Source: Lentibacillus saliphilus (GTDB lineage Bacteria > Bacillota > Bacilli > Bacillales > Amphibacillaceae). Taken from it: DNA of 64,000 nucleotides. Below the pieces are notes generated by a model. It had not been told where the DNA came from, made no database searches, and saw nothing but the letters and a program-made list of their open reading frames with translations. Within the stretch, counting starts at the first letter, position 1. The number at the start of each line of letters is the position of its first letter. Shown one piece after another: positions 49,474 to 57,524 of this stretch. The translations under genes were made by a program, and so were the position numbers. The stretch lies in NCBI RefSeq assembly GCF_019093865.1, contig NZ_JABJXD010000001.1, positions 310,001-374,000 on the forward strand, given 5' to 3'.

Positions 49474-49926
49474 TTATTTAGTTGGTTTGCCAAGTACACG
49501 GTTAACACGTTTACGGAGCATTTTCATTCCGCCCCCACCAGCTTGGAAATGGCGAAGTAATCCATCTTTATCAAACACATAATATGCTGGAACATATTGG
49601 TTATCAAATGCATCCGTTAGCGTATGGTCATTATCAACAAAAATTGGTTGCGAAATATCATGTTCTTTGGCAACAGCTTCTACTTGATCAAGATCAAGGT
49701 CCTTTTCTGATCTTGGCATATGAACGGCGATGACGTTTAACTCATCCTTATATTCATCGCGAAATTCATTTACGTTTGGCATTGCCTCTTTACATAAGCC
49801 ACAACTTACAGACCAATAATGAATGAGTGTCGGTTTGTCACCCAGTAAATCATCCTTCGTAAGCGGACTACTATTCAACCATTTGGTTGCACCATTCAAT
49901 TCTGGCATTTCATCTCTTAATTTCAT
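49474..49926 (-). CDS. ykuV: Thiol-disulfide oxidoreductase YkuV
   Basis: A 150-residue thioredoxin-fold protein without signal peptide. Active site SCGLCKEAMP (CxxC about residues 41-44) within PTLIHYWSVSCGLC, and IAVHMPRSEKDLDLDQVE, closely matching YkuV of B. subtilis. Probably a cytoplasmic thiol reductant, perhaps for the adjacent peroxiredoxin YkuU. ATG 49926 follows GGGAGGG; the frame to 49941 is unneeded. Confidence 0.92.
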   Translation of the reverse strand: MKLRDEMPELNGATKWLNSSPLTKDDLLGDKPTLIHYWSVSCGLCKEAMPNVNEFRDEYKDELNVIAVHMPRSEKDLDLDQVEAVAKEHDISQPIFVDNDHTLTDAFDNQYVPAYYVFDKDGLLRHFQAGGGGMKMLRKRVNRVLGKPTK

Positions 49927-49970
49927 GATGTACCCTCCCATTTTATCAGATGATATGATGAAACAGGATT

Positions 49971-50003
49971 AAAACCTGCTCACGATGACGTCAAGCAGGT
50001 TTA
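49971..50003 (-). terminator. Hairpin between ykuU and ykuV
   Basis: AAACCTGCT and AGCAGGTTT form a 9-bp stem just below the ykuU stop; a TTTT run follows on the minus strand. It may attenuate transcription into ykuV. Confidence 0.6.
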
Positions 50004-50023
50004 TCCTTATAATAACTTTATTC

Positions 50024-50566
50024 TTATAGCGTTTTTTGACCTGGTTTCCAGTTCGCTGGGCACAAGCCCCCTGTTTGCAATGCTTGAAGGACACGTAATG
50101 TTTCATCGACATCACGACCAATATTGTTGTGGAATACAGTTTGATACTGTAATTCGCCTTCTGGGTTTATAATAAATAAACCACGCAACGCGATACCTTC
50201 GTCTTCAATAAGAACGCCGTAATCCTTTGAGACGGCATGATTCGTATCTGCTGCAAGTGGATATTGAAGATCGCCAAGACCATTATCCTCACGCGGTGTA
50301 TTAATCCAAGCTTTATGAGTATGGATCGTGTCCGTAGATACACCAATCACTTCGGCATCAAGATCTTCAAATTCATCGTACCGATCAGACATTGCTGTAA
50401 TCTCTGTTGGACATACGAACGTAAAGTCCATTGGATAGAAAAACAGAACGGTCCATTTATCTTCCTTCATATTTTGTTCTAAACTGACCTTACCAAATTC
50501 CTTATTTGACATTACTGCATCCATTTCAAAGCGTGGAGCTTGTTTACCTACCATTCTTTCTGCCAT
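50024..50566 (-). CDS. ykuU: 2-Cys peroxiredoxin YkuU
   Basis: A 180-residue AhpC/Prx1-type peroxiredoxin reducing hydroperoxides. The peroxidatic cysteine is in FTFVCPTE (about 45-52), the resolving cysteine in GGLCPANW near the C-terminus. Its partner reductant is plausibly the neighbouring YkuV. ATG 50566 follows GGAGG. Confidence 0.94.
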   Translation of the reverse strand: MAERMVGKQAPRFEMDAVMSNKEFGKVSLEQNMKEDKWTVLFFYPMDFTFVCPTEITAMSDRYDEFEDLDAEVIGVSTDTIHTHKAWINTPREDNGLGDLQYPLAADTNHAVSKDYGVLIEDEGIALRGLFIINPEGELQYQTVFHNNIGRDVDETLRVLQALQTGGLCPANWKPGQKTL

Positions 50567-50614
50567 ATGTAATACCTCCAAATAATAATTGTTTTAATTA
50601 GCATCTTGATTAAA

Positions 50615-50642
50615 ATTATAACACAGACTATAAATTATTCAA
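50615..50642 (-). promoter_or_regulatory. Sigma-A promoter of ykuU
   Basis: On the minus strand TTGAAT (50637-50642) and TATAAT (50615-50620) are 16 bases apart. The -10 region begins TTATAAT, half of a PerR box, but the second half does not match well, so PerR control is only a possibility. Confidence 0.65.
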
Positions 50643-50790
50643 TAATAACGACTCTAATCTAGCAGGTCGTTAAATTGACGTTCTACATAATGTATCCACT
50701 ATGTACTTCATAAAAAGATTGTAGAAATAGGTTTACAAACCTGTTAAGATGGTTATTTACTAATGTACCACAAAGGAAGGGGATTCATGT

Positions 50791-51630
50791 ATGACTATAT
50801 TGGATTATATTTTAAATTTAGATTTCATTGGCTTGATTAAATTCATTTTGCCGACTGTCAGTAAAATTATGTTCGTCATCATTGCCTATTTCATTATCAA
50901 GCCTATCGGTAACAAAATCATTAAATCGAGCATTCATAAAGCTGGTCGGACTGAAAAAATTTCACATGGTCGCGTTAGAACACTTGAAAAGCTTCTCTTA
51001 AACCTATTTTCTTACGCATTATTTTTCATTTTAATATTAACCATTTTAACTGTAATGAATATTCCCGTTGCACCACTCTTGGCAGGTGCAGGCGTCATTG
51101 GACTTGCGATTGGTTTCGGTGCACAAGGCCTTGTCAGTGACGTTGTAACAGGATTCTTCATTTTGTTAGAGCGACAAATGGAAATAGACGATTATGTGAC
51201 AACGTCAGGGTATGATGGGGTTGTAGAAGAAGTCGGACTACGAACAACAAAAATCCGCAGCTTTGATGGCACGCTAAATTACATTCCAAATCGCCTGATT
51301 GATGGGGTCGCTAATCACAGTCGTGGAAATATGCGAGCACTTGTTGATATTGGCATTAGTTACGATGCAAATTTGGATGAAGCGATTACAGTGCTAGAAG
51401 ATGTCTGCGCACAATACAGAACGGACGATCGTTTCAAGGAAGGACCTGATGTTCTTGGTGTACAAACTATTGGTTCCTCAGACATTGTCTTACGCATTTT
51501 GGGACAAACTGAGAATGGCATGCAGTGGGCTTGTGAGCGCGATATGAGAAAAAGCATTAAAGAAGCTCTGGATGCAGCTAACATTGACATCCCATATCCA
51601 CACCAAGTATATATAGAAAAGACATCGTAA
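50791..51630 (+). CDS. ykuT: Small-conductance mechanosensitive channel, MscS family (YkuT)
   Basis: A 279-residue membrane protein with three helices (about 15-40, 65-90, 95-125). The pore helix GAGVIGLAIGFGAQGLVSDVVTGFFILLE and the beta-domain start QMEIDDYV are MscS signatures. Opens under membrane tension to release solutes in osmotic downshock; fits beside osmolyte uptake genes. Convergent with darB. Confidence 0.93.
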   Translation: MTILDYILNLDFIGLIKFILPTVSKIMFVIIAYFIIKPIGNKIIKSSIHKAGRTEKISHGRVRTLEKLLLNLFSYALFFILILTILTVMNIPVAPLLAGAGVIGLAIGFGAQGLVSDVVTGFFILLERQMEIDDYVTTSGYDGVVEEVGLRTTKIRSFDGTLNYIPNRLIDGVANHSRGNMRALVDIGISYDANLDEAITVLEDVCAQYRTDDRFKEGPDVLGVQTIGSSDIVLRILGQTENGMQWACERDMRKSIKEALDAANIDIPYPHQVYIEKTS

Positions 51631-51637
51631 TCATTAA

Positions 51638-51680
51638 AAAACACCGCCAATTGTTAGATCGCTGTATCTAACAATTGGGG
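51638..51680 (-). terminator. Long perfect hairpin between ykuT and darB
   Basis: CCAATTGTTAGAT and ATCTAACAATTGG form a 13-bp perfect stem, extended by CACC/GGTG. The T-run lies on the minus side, so it terminates darB, and it may also serve ykuT. Confidence 0.8.
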
Positions 51681-51720
51681 TGAAATTCATTCCGCCCCGA
51701 TCACATAATCGTTTATCGTT

Positions 51721-52170
51721 TTATGAATGCTGCTGGTCTCTAAAATAATCACGCTGAACAGCTTTTAAAATAGCACGCCGCGTTAAAATCCCCGTGAAAT
51801 AGTCGTTTTCATCAGTTACACATACAAATGGATGATTAATTAGTTTTTTCAAGCCATCTACAAAACGTTCATCACCAGATAAAGTTGGAATATCCGTATG
51901 CATGACTTCCTCAACGCGCATCGTCGATAGCTTGTCAATTTCAAATTGCTCTATGCCAAGTATTTGATTTAAAATAACCGTTTTTCCAATCGCTCCAACA
52001 AGTTTATAAGAAGGATCTAAAACCGGCACAGCTGAATAGCCCGATTTTACCAAAACGAGCAAAGCGTGTTCCAATGGATTTTTTAATTGTACATGAGCAA
52101 CTTTTTCTGATGGGATCATCAAGTCACTAACAACAATATCATCCAACGCTTTATCTTCTATCGTATTCAT
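51721..52170 (-). CDS. darB: c-di-AMP-binding CBS domain protein DarB/CbpB (YkuL)
   Basis: A 149-residue protein of two CBS repeats: VSDLMIPSEKVAHVQLKNPLEHALLVL with SGYSAVPVLDPSYKLVGAIG (about 15-65), and VEEVMHTDIPTLSG with HPFVCVTDENDYFTGILTRR (about 86-135). Matches YkuL of B. subtilis, which in apo form binds the stringent-response enzyme Rel and pyruvate carboxylase and is released by c-di-AMP at high potassium. Confidence 0.9.
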   Translation of the reverse strand: MNTIEDKALDDIVVSDLMIPSEKVAHVQLKNPLEHALLVLVKSGYSAVPVLDPSYKLVGAIGKTVILNQILGIEQFEIDKLSTMRVEEVMHTDIPTLSGDERFVDGLKKLINHPFVCVTDENDYFTGILTRRAILKAVQRDYFRDQQHS

Positions 52171-52301
52171 ACATATCGCTCCTTTTTATTCCTATACCTA
52201 CAGAACAACCAGTTTAAAAAGAGATGCCAAAAGGAGTTCTTAACCTCAACTTCCAGTCTACCATAGTTTATGATCTATAAACACATTTAGATACAGAGAC
52301 A

Positions 52302-52348
52302 TTGAAATTTAATCTCTTCTCCACTATAATATGAATAAATGATCATAT
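52302..52348 (+). promoter_or_regulatory. Promoter and CzrA-type operator of the czrA-czcD operon
   Basis: TTGAAA (52302-52307) and TATAAT (52325-52330) are 17 bases apart, a near-perfect sigma-A promoter. The -10 runs into an inverted repeat, ATATGA (52329-52334) and TCATAT (52343-52348), of the ArsR/SmtB operator type. Repressor bound here would cover the start site, giving metal-inducible autoregulation. Confidence 0.75.
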
Positions 52349-52371
52349 TATAATATACAAGGAGGTATTTT

Positions 52372-52671
52372 ATGTCTTATCAATCACTGAAAGACACCCA
52401 AATTGATTATGTATCTCAAACCTTTAAAGCGCTATCTGATCCAACACGTATAAAAATATTACATTTACTTATACATAAAGAGTGTTCTGTAAATGAAATT
52501 GCTCATAGTCTTAATATGCAACAATCAACAGTATCACACCAATTAAAATACTTAAGACAGATGAGATTGGTGAAATTTCGTCGCGAAAAAACGACATACT
52601 TCTACTCACCTGACGATGAACACGTTTTAACGTTGCTTGAACAAACGATTCAACATGTCAAACACACATAG
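52372..52671 (+). CDS. czrA: ArsR/SmtB-family metal-sensing repressor CzrA
   Basis: A 99-residue winged-helix repressor. DNA-recognition helix region [23 protein letters not shown] (about 43-65). The C-terminal helix has the full alpha5 metal motif D-x-H-x10-H-x2-H (starting DEH near residue 82), specific for zinc/cobalt sensors such as CzrA and SmtB. It should derepress czcD on zinc or cobalt. ATG 52372 follows AAGGAGG. Confidence 0.93.
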   Translation: MSYQSLKDTQIDYVSQTFKALSDPTRIKILHLLIHKECSVNEIAHSLNMQQSTVSHQLKYLRQMRLVKFRREKTTYFYSPDDEHVLTLLEQTIQHVKHT

Positions 52672-52681
52672 GAGGGTTTAT

Positions 52682-53581
52682 ATGAGTCATAACCACGATC
52701 ACCACCATCATCATACGGATAATACAAAAGTGCTTTTTTGGAGTTTTTTGATTATCTTTTCGTTTATGATTGTAGAAGCCATTGGCGGCTTGATCACAAA
52801 TAGTCTTGCGTTATTATCTGACGCTGGTCACATGCTCAGTGATGCCGCCTCTCTCGGTTTAAGTTTACTGGCATTTAAAATCGGTGCTAAGAAAGCCACC
52901 TTAAGCAAAACGTACGGTTATCGGCGATTAGAAATCATTGCTGCCTTTATTAATGGTGTCACCTTAATTGTTATATCGCTTTATATTTTTTATGAAGCTT
53001 ACCAACGCTTTTTAGACCCACCTAATGTGAGTGCCAGCATGATCATCATTGCAAGTATTGGCCTTTTAGTGAACATCATTGTAGCTTGGATGCTCATGCG
53101 TGGCGATTCGAAAGACAATTTGAATGTGAGAAGTGCCTTATTACATGTCTTTGGTGATCTACTCGGTTCAGTCGGTGCCATCATAGCCGGTTTACTCATC
53201 TATTTCTTTAGTTGGAACTTAGCAGATCCTATTGCCAGCATCATCGTCGCTGCCCTTATTATCATTTCTGGCTTTCGCGTCACAAAGGATGCTGCCCACA
53301 TTTTAATGGAAGGGAAACCGACGAACGTTGACATCAACCAGATATATTTCGAATTAGAACGTATACCAGGTGTCCAAAACCCACATGACCTGCATGTATG
53401 GTCCATTACATCTGATTTCCATGCCTTAAGCTGTCATTTAGTAGTTGAAACAGACACAAACCGAGATTCTGTCCTGCTTGAAGCAAAGCAAATGCTAAAA
53501 CAAAATTTTGATATTCATCATAGTACCATCCAAATTGAAAGCATGGGGATAGCTGAAAGTAACTGTGATACATGTCATTAA
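52682..53581 (+). CDS. czcD: Cation diffusion facilitator metal exporter CzcD
   Basis: A 299-residue CDF transporter with six membrane helices. Histidine-rich N-terminus (HNHDHHHHH), metal site SLALLSDAGHMLSDAASL (HxxxD in helix II), LHVFGDLLGSVGAI (helix V) and a C-terminal cytoplasmic domain with LHVWSITSDFHALSCHL. Exports zinc and related cations. ATG 52682 follows AGGAGGG, 10 bases after czrA; same operon. Confidence 0.94.
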   Translation: MSHNHDHHHHHTDNTKVLFWSFLIIFSFMIVEAIGGLITNSLALLSDAGHMLSDAASLGLSLLAFKIGAKKATLSKTYGYRRLEIIAAFINGVTLIVISLYIFYEAYQRFLDPPNVSASMIIIASIGLLVNIIVAWMLMRGDSKDNLNVRSALLHVFGDLLGSVGAIIAGLLIYFFSWNLADPIASIIVAALIIISGFRVTKDAAHILMEGKPTNVDINQIYFELERIPGVQNPHDLHVWSITSDFHALSCHLVVETDTNRDSVLLEAKQMLKQNFDIHHSTIQIESMGIAESNCDTCH

Positions 53582-53592
53582 TTGAAAAGAAT

Positions 53593-53813
53593 GAGGTTGG
53601 TACATAACTTAAAGTTTAACTCAAAAGACGAACAATGCTCACCGTTAGCTCCGGAAATATACGCAGACTCCTGCGGGAGGAAGGCATAGGTTAGACCCCA
53701 CAGTGCGTTAGCACGAGGAGGCTAACCAGCCGCCCGCGGAAAGCGAAGTATATTTCCGGAGCGGTCGTATTGTTCGGCTCTTCATTTGATTAAACCTCTT
53801 TTGTCCCAGCCTC
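53593..53813. repeat. Intergenic repeat element, copy B (short form)
   Basis: A 221-base element in inverse orientation to copy A (2166-2563), sharing both ends. Its flanks form a perfect 12-bp inverted repeat, AAAAGAATGAGG and CCTCATTCTTTT. Inside, CTCCGGAAATATAC and GTATATTTCCGGAG bracket a core with GACTCCTGCGGGAG, GACCCCACAG, GAGGAGGCTA and CGCCCGCGGAAAGCGAAG, words that recur in a widespread unnamed Bacillaceae intergenic repeat. It can fold into one long hairpin and sits after czcD, where it may also terminate transcription. No gene is seen in 53582-53924. Confidence 0.8.
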
Positions 53814-53924
53814 ATTCTTTTAATGTGCTTCCATTCGTAAAAATAATTCATTTCTTCCTCCGATCAATGCTATAATACACAGTTAGAGTCCTGTTTTATT
53901 TTAATTTGAGAGGAAATTGCACGT

Positions 53925-54803
53925 ATGAATCGAAGAACATTTCTAAAAAGAATGCTTGGTGGCAGTGCGTTCATCGTCGGCCTTAGTGGTAGCACATATT
54001 ATTACGCAAATGCAATTGAACCTTTTTGGCTTCACATTCAGCGAGAAACCATACAATCAGACTTAATTCCTAAAGCATTCAACGACTTTAAAATCATCCA
54101 GTTTTCAGATACGCATATCGGGTTTCATTATCATTTGGCAGCATTTAAAGAACTCGTGCAACAGATCAACGCTTTATCTCCTGATTTAATCGTATTTACA
54201 GGTGATCTCGTTGATGACCCTGATAGCTTCAATTGGAGCAATGATCTCACTGATGCTCTACAACAATTACAAGCACCATCAGGGAAATATTGGGTATATG
54301 GTAACCATGACCATGGCGGATATGGTACTGACATCGTTAAACGTGTCATGTCTGATGCTCAATTTACGTTATTGCAAAATGAACATACAGTTATCAATCA
54401 ACAAGACGAATCTTTTATTCTAGCAGGTGTTGATGACATGATTCTCGGTAATCCTAATTTAATGCAAGCACTTCAAGGGAGCAATTCTGAAAACTTCACC
54501 GTACTCCTTGCGCATGAGCCTGATTTTGCAGAGAACGTTAAAGATTCTTCAGTGCATGTACAATTATCAGGTCATAGCCACGGTGGGCAAATACGGCTAC
54601 CTTTTATTGGCCACCTTTATACACCCATCTATGCAAAAAAATACATTCATGGTACCTATCATTTTCCAAATGATCACTTTTCTCTTTATGTGAATAAAGG
54701 CGTGGGTACAACCCGCATGCCGTTTCGTTTTTTTTGTCGTCCAGAAATTCATGTGTTTACGCTAAAAAGCGGTAAAACTCAAGAAGACAGCGGAGACATG
54801 TAA
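53925..54803 (+). CDS. ykuE: Tat-exported metallophosphoesterase YkuE
   Basis: 292 residues: twin-arginine signal MNRRTFLKRMLGGSAFIVG, then a calcineurin-like phosphoesterase domain with metal motifs FSDTHIGFH (about 60-68), FTGDLVDD (about 92-99), YGNHDHGG (about 125-132), and LSGHSHGGQIRLP (about 217-229). B. subtilis YkuE is a TatAy-TatCy substrate bound to the cell wall. ATG 53925 follows GAGAGGA. Confidence 0.94.
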   Translation: MNRRTFLKRMLGGSAFIVGLSGSTYYYANAIEPFWLHIQRETIQSDLIPKAFNDFKIIQFSDTHIGFHYHLAAFKELVQQINALSPDLIVFTGDLVDDPDSFNWSNDLTDALQQLQAPSGKYWVYGNHDHGGYGTDIVKRVMSDAQFTLLQNEHTVINQQDESFILAGVDDMILGNPNLMQALQGSNSENFTVLLAHEPDFAENVKDSSVHVQLSGHSHGGQIRLPFIGHLYTPIYAKKYIHGTYHFPNDHFSLYVNKGVGTTRMPFRFFCRPEIHVFTLKSGKTQEDSGDM

Positions 54804-54891
54804 TATTTTTCTGAACAGTAGTGATTTTTTTGTTGAATGTAGACAAGCTTTACGATAGGATAGAAGTAACGTTATGAAGGGAGGATGAGTT

Positions 54892-55371
54892 ATGCACGAT
54901 CGCCATAACATACCAGTTGATGACTTAGCAAAAGCGATTTTTACGGTTAATCGTCACGCTAAAACGGCTCCACAGCCTCAACATCTATACACAATAAAAA
55001 AAGAAGCCATTAACCAGCTGCTTCAGGAACAACGAGCAGAGAAAGTTGGACTTCATTTTTCTAACAACCCCAAATTAAGCAATCAACACTCGACGTTACT
55101 CGTTAAGATTGGTAACTATTTTTTTCACATGCCTCCAACGAGAAATGACTTTCAGGAGCTTGATCATCTCGGACACCTAGATGAAAACTACCGTAATCCT
55201 CAAACAAAAATGTCATTATCTCACGCGAAGAAAATTATCTACCGCTATCTGGATTGGTCGCCACCATCACAAAGAGAGCAAACAAAGACAAAATCATACA
55301 CATCCCGTTACTTTACGCCGTCATCTCTCGGTAAGATGAAGTGGCCTCCTGCAAACTCTTCGCGATATTGA
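54892..55371 (+). CDS. ykyB: YkyB family protein
   Basis: A 159-residue soluble basic protein of the YkyB family: LAKAIFTVNRHAKTAPQP near residue 11, LHFSNNPKLSNQHSTLLVKIG near residue 48, and YFTPSSLGKMKWPP near the end. Function unknown. ATG 54892 follows GGGAGGATG. Next to ykuE, as in the B. subtilis ykuC-ykyB-ykuD-ykuE region. Confidence 0.88.
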   Translation: MHDRHNIPVDDLAKAIFTVNRHAKTAPQPQHLYTIKKEAINQLLQEQRAEKVGLHFSNNPKLSNQHSTLLVKIGNYFFHMPPTRNDFQELDHLGHLDENYRNPQTKMSLSHAKKIIYRYLDWSPPSQREQTKTKSYTSRYFTPSSLGKMKWPPANSSRY

Positions 55372-55375
55372 TTAT

Positions 55376-55407
55376 TAAAAAAGGAGCATTCAAATGCTCC
55401 TTTTTTG
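55376..55407. terminator. Bidirectional terminator overlapping the 3' end of the 55390 gene
   Basis: AAAAAAGGAGCATT and AATGCTCCTTTTTT form a 14-bp stem with a two-base or slightly larger loop. The stop codon of the convergent membrane-protein gene lies within the hairpin. Confidence 0.85.
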
Positions 55408-55752
55408 TTTGCTAACACGACGTCTATAAACATTTCTCACCAAAACAACGCCCCCAAAAGCACCCATACATTGAAGAACGATTTTAAGGAGAGATTCAGG
55501 TGCCATTGTATTTAAGTCTGGGCGTACGTACAACAATAAAACAAGAATCATTAAACTGCTCAATAAATAAGACAACGCAGCATCCGCCCTTGCCTTAACG
55601 AGCCAAATAACAAGTGGTTGAACAAAAAAATAACACACCACTAAACATAATAACACGATACCCGCATAAATATATTCCTCTTTTATTCCTAAAATAAACA
55701 GCTGCCTCATATTTATAAACCCTATAAATGTCCCTATGAACACAACGATCAA
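55390..55752 (-). CDS. Hypothetical integral membrane protein
   Basis: About 120 residues with four hydrophobic helices (about 2-20, 28-52, 58-75, 85-105) and a basic tail (RRRVSKQKR). I do not recognise the family. The start is uncertain: TTG 55752, GTG 55743 and an ATG at residue 15 (MRQLFILG, with GGG upstream) are all possible. The stop codon falls inside the ykyB terminator hairpin, which is unusual but not disqualifying. No conserved partner is evident. Confidence 0.5.
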   Translation of the reverse strand: MIVVFIGTFIGFINMRQLFILGIKEEYIYAGIVLLCLVVCYFFVQPLVIWLVKARADAALSYLLSSLMILVLLLYVRPDLNTMAPESLLKIVLQCMGAFGGVVLVRNVYRRRVSKQKRSI

Positions 55753-55879
55753 CTACCTTTGTATACATTATTCTATCTATTATGCCCCAAATCACAAATC
55801 GCAAACATACCGTATGCTACTAATGAAGCACCATGTATGTTGCGTTATAATGCGCGTTCATAAATAATTCCAGTAATAA

Positions 55880-55912
55880 CAAAAAAAGAGAGGTATCATT
55901 CACCTCCCTCTC
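55880..55912 (-). terminator. Terminator after the FbpB-like gene
   Basis: On the minus strand GGAGGT and ACCTCTC pair around a seven-base loop, followed by seven T residues, below the stop at 55941. Confidence 0.7.
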
Positions 55913-55940
55913 CATTACTATGACACTCATATCTGCTTTT

Positions 55941-56075
55941 TTACCGATCTTGCATATCGTTAGCTGCTTTTTTTTCTAAGCGTATTTCAATTTTATCTAA
56001 TTCATTTTCATCTTGTAACAAAGCATTCCTATTTTCGTCTACAAGTTCTTGAAATGTTTTATATTTGGGGTGCAT
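55941..56075 (-). CDS. FbpB-like small protein
   Basis: 44 residues starting MHPKYKTFQELVDENRNALL and continuing with IEIRLEKKAANDMQDR. The pattern FxELVxENxxxLLxD...IExRLExK is that of the FbpB family of small proteins; in B. subtilis FbpB helps the Fur-controlled sRNA FsrA spare iron. An AAGGAG box lies eight bases before ATG 56075; two further in-frame ATGs at 56078 and 56081 are too close to it. Too short for ordinary gene callers. I see no clear Fur box. Confidence 0.6.
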   Translation of the reverse strand: MHPKYKTFQELVDENRNALLQDENELDKIEIRLEKKAANDMQDR

Positions 56076-56252
56076 CATCATCACTCCTTTTAATAAGTAG
56101 CTCTATTATAACATAAGACGCGCACCAAAAAATGTTAATTGTTAGAAAATTGTATTACAATTCATTTACATGATTATGTAAATTCTGTGGTTGATGCGAT
56201 TAATGAATGACTCCTCACTCATTGTTGCGCATAAATTATATATGCTTTTACA

Positions 56253-56438
56253 CTAATTAATCTTCCTTTTTCCGTTTTGTCTCTCTTTTTCATATAAGTT
56301 CATAAGGCTGTCCAATTGCTGGCTCAGTCGGATTGATTCAGGACAAGACAATCCTTGATCAGAAACAGTTTGGCTCATTACTGTGCGCAGCTCCTCAATT
56401 TCTATTAGTAATCGTTTTTCATTTGTCATTATTAACAT
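56253..56438 (-). CDS. Spo0E-like aspartyl-phosphate phosphatase
   Basis: A 61-residue helical-hairpin protein: LLIEIEELRTVM (first helix) and the signature SQQLDSLMNLYEKE (second helix, SxxLD). Members dephosphorylate Spo0A-P and delay sporulation. ATG 56438 has AAGGAG five bases upstream; the frame open to 56474 is not needed. Single gene between the FbpB-like gene and lepB. Confidence 0.85.
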   Translation of the reverse strand: MLIMTNEKRLLIEIEELRTVMSQTVSDQGLSCPESIRLSQQLDSLMNLYEKERQNGKRKIN

Positions 56439-56685
56439 ACATCTCCTTTGGGAAACTTGCTCTAATTTTATCATGAATTGTATAAAAATTCCACAATATA
56501 CAAGAACGTGTGTTTGTTTTGTGTGGAAGTCTGTTCATTTTTTTCCGCTCATACAAAATTGGTTCATTTTTAGAGTGTTACGGCACCCAACACCTATAAC
56601 CAGTCTGCTTTACGGAAAATTTATTAGTAAGACGTTTAAAGCTATGCTATTATGATAATAAGCGCATAGAGAAAGGGTGTCTTCC

Positions 56686-57216
56686 GTGAACAAGAGGAAA
56701 GATAAGAAAAAAAATGAATGGTTAGAATGGGGTAAGGCCATATTTATTGCTGTCGTTATCGGATTGTTATTACAAACTTTCGTATTTGCGACCTCTGTTG
56801 TGGAAGGCGAAAGCATGGATCCGACGTTAAAAAACGGTGAGCGGGTTATATTTAACAAGTTTATCTATTTATTTGATGTTCCTGATCGTGGTGACATCGT
56901 AATCATTCAGCATCCAACCAAAAATTACGTCAAACGCGTAATTGGTCTCCCAGGAGAAACAATTGAAATGAACGATCATATGTTATATATCGATGACGAA
57001 CCACTTAAGCAATCATTTATTGAAGAAGAAGCGATCAATAACACGGGTAATTTTGGCCCTATTCATATCCCAGAAGATAGTTATTTTGTTATGGGTGACA
57101 ATCGTGCCAAGAGTCGCGATAGTAGAAATGGTTTGGGGCTCATAAAAGAAAATGACATTATCGGGCGATCGGAATTCATATACTATCCATTTGACCAATG
57201 GGGAATGACACGATAG
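56686..57216 (+). CDS. Signal peptidase I
   Basis: A 176-residue membrane protease with one N-terminal helix (about 15-35). Catalytic serine in VEGESMDPTLKNGE (about 40-53), catalytic lysine in NYVKRVIGLPGE (about 79-90), and the C-terminal box MGDNRAKSRDSRNG. Removes signal peptides from secreted proteins. GTG 56686 is eight bases after AAAGGG; another GTG at 56677 overlaps that site. Bacillaceae usually have several such enzymes (SipS, SipT and others), so no specific symbol is given. Confidence 0.94.
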   Translation: MNKRKDKKKNEWLEWGKAIFIAVVIGLLLQTFVFATSVVEGESMDPTLKNGERVIFNKFIYLFDVPDRGDIVIIQHPTKNYVKRVIGLPGETIEMNDHMLYIDDEPLKQSFIEEEAINNTGNFGPIHIPEDSYFVMGDNRAKSRDSRNGLGLIKENDIIGRSEFIYYPFDQWGMTR

Positions 57217-57241
57217 ACCATCTCTTCATATAATAATAACC

Positions 57242-57275
57242 GGGCGGCGACAAAACTGTCGCTGCCCTTGTTTAT
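57242..57275 (+). terminator. Terminator after signal peptidase I
   Basis: GGGCGGCGACA and TGTCGCTGCCC form an 11-bp stem with one mismatch, followed by TTGTTTATTTTT. Confidence 0.8.
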
Positions 57276-57355
57276 TTTTCATTATCAAATATACAGTAAC
57301 CGATATTCAATACAATAACACCTAGACAAACGACCCCAAATGCAATTTCCCACAT
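57272..57355 (-). CDS. Possible 27-residue single-pass membrane peptide
   Basis: A short frame starting MWEIAFGVVCLGVIVLNIGY and ending FDNEK: one hydrophobic helix and an acidic tail. A very strong ribosome site, AAAGGGGGG, lies seven bases before ATG 57355, which is the main support. Small membrane peptides of this kind often modulate larger membrane proteins. The family is not recognised. It lies in the 308-base gap between signal peptidase I and the zinc-ribbon gene, antisense to both. Confidence 0.5.
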   Translation of the reverse strand: MWEIAFGVVCLGVIVLNIGYCIFDNEK

Positions 57356-57524
57356 AGTAGTCCCCCCTTTTACGATCTATATAAGAAAATTTAACCATGA
57401 ATCACCTTTCTATCATACCAATTTTACATACCTAATGAAAGCAAAGATATGTTAAAATAGAGGCAGACTATTAATCTAATTTAATCGAAATTACGCAATT
57501 AGCTTTTAACTAGGAGGTTAAACA

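Noticed and set aside
50600-50625. PerR box at the ykuU promoter
   Set aside because: Only the first half (TTATAAT) matches; the second half matches about four of seven positions.
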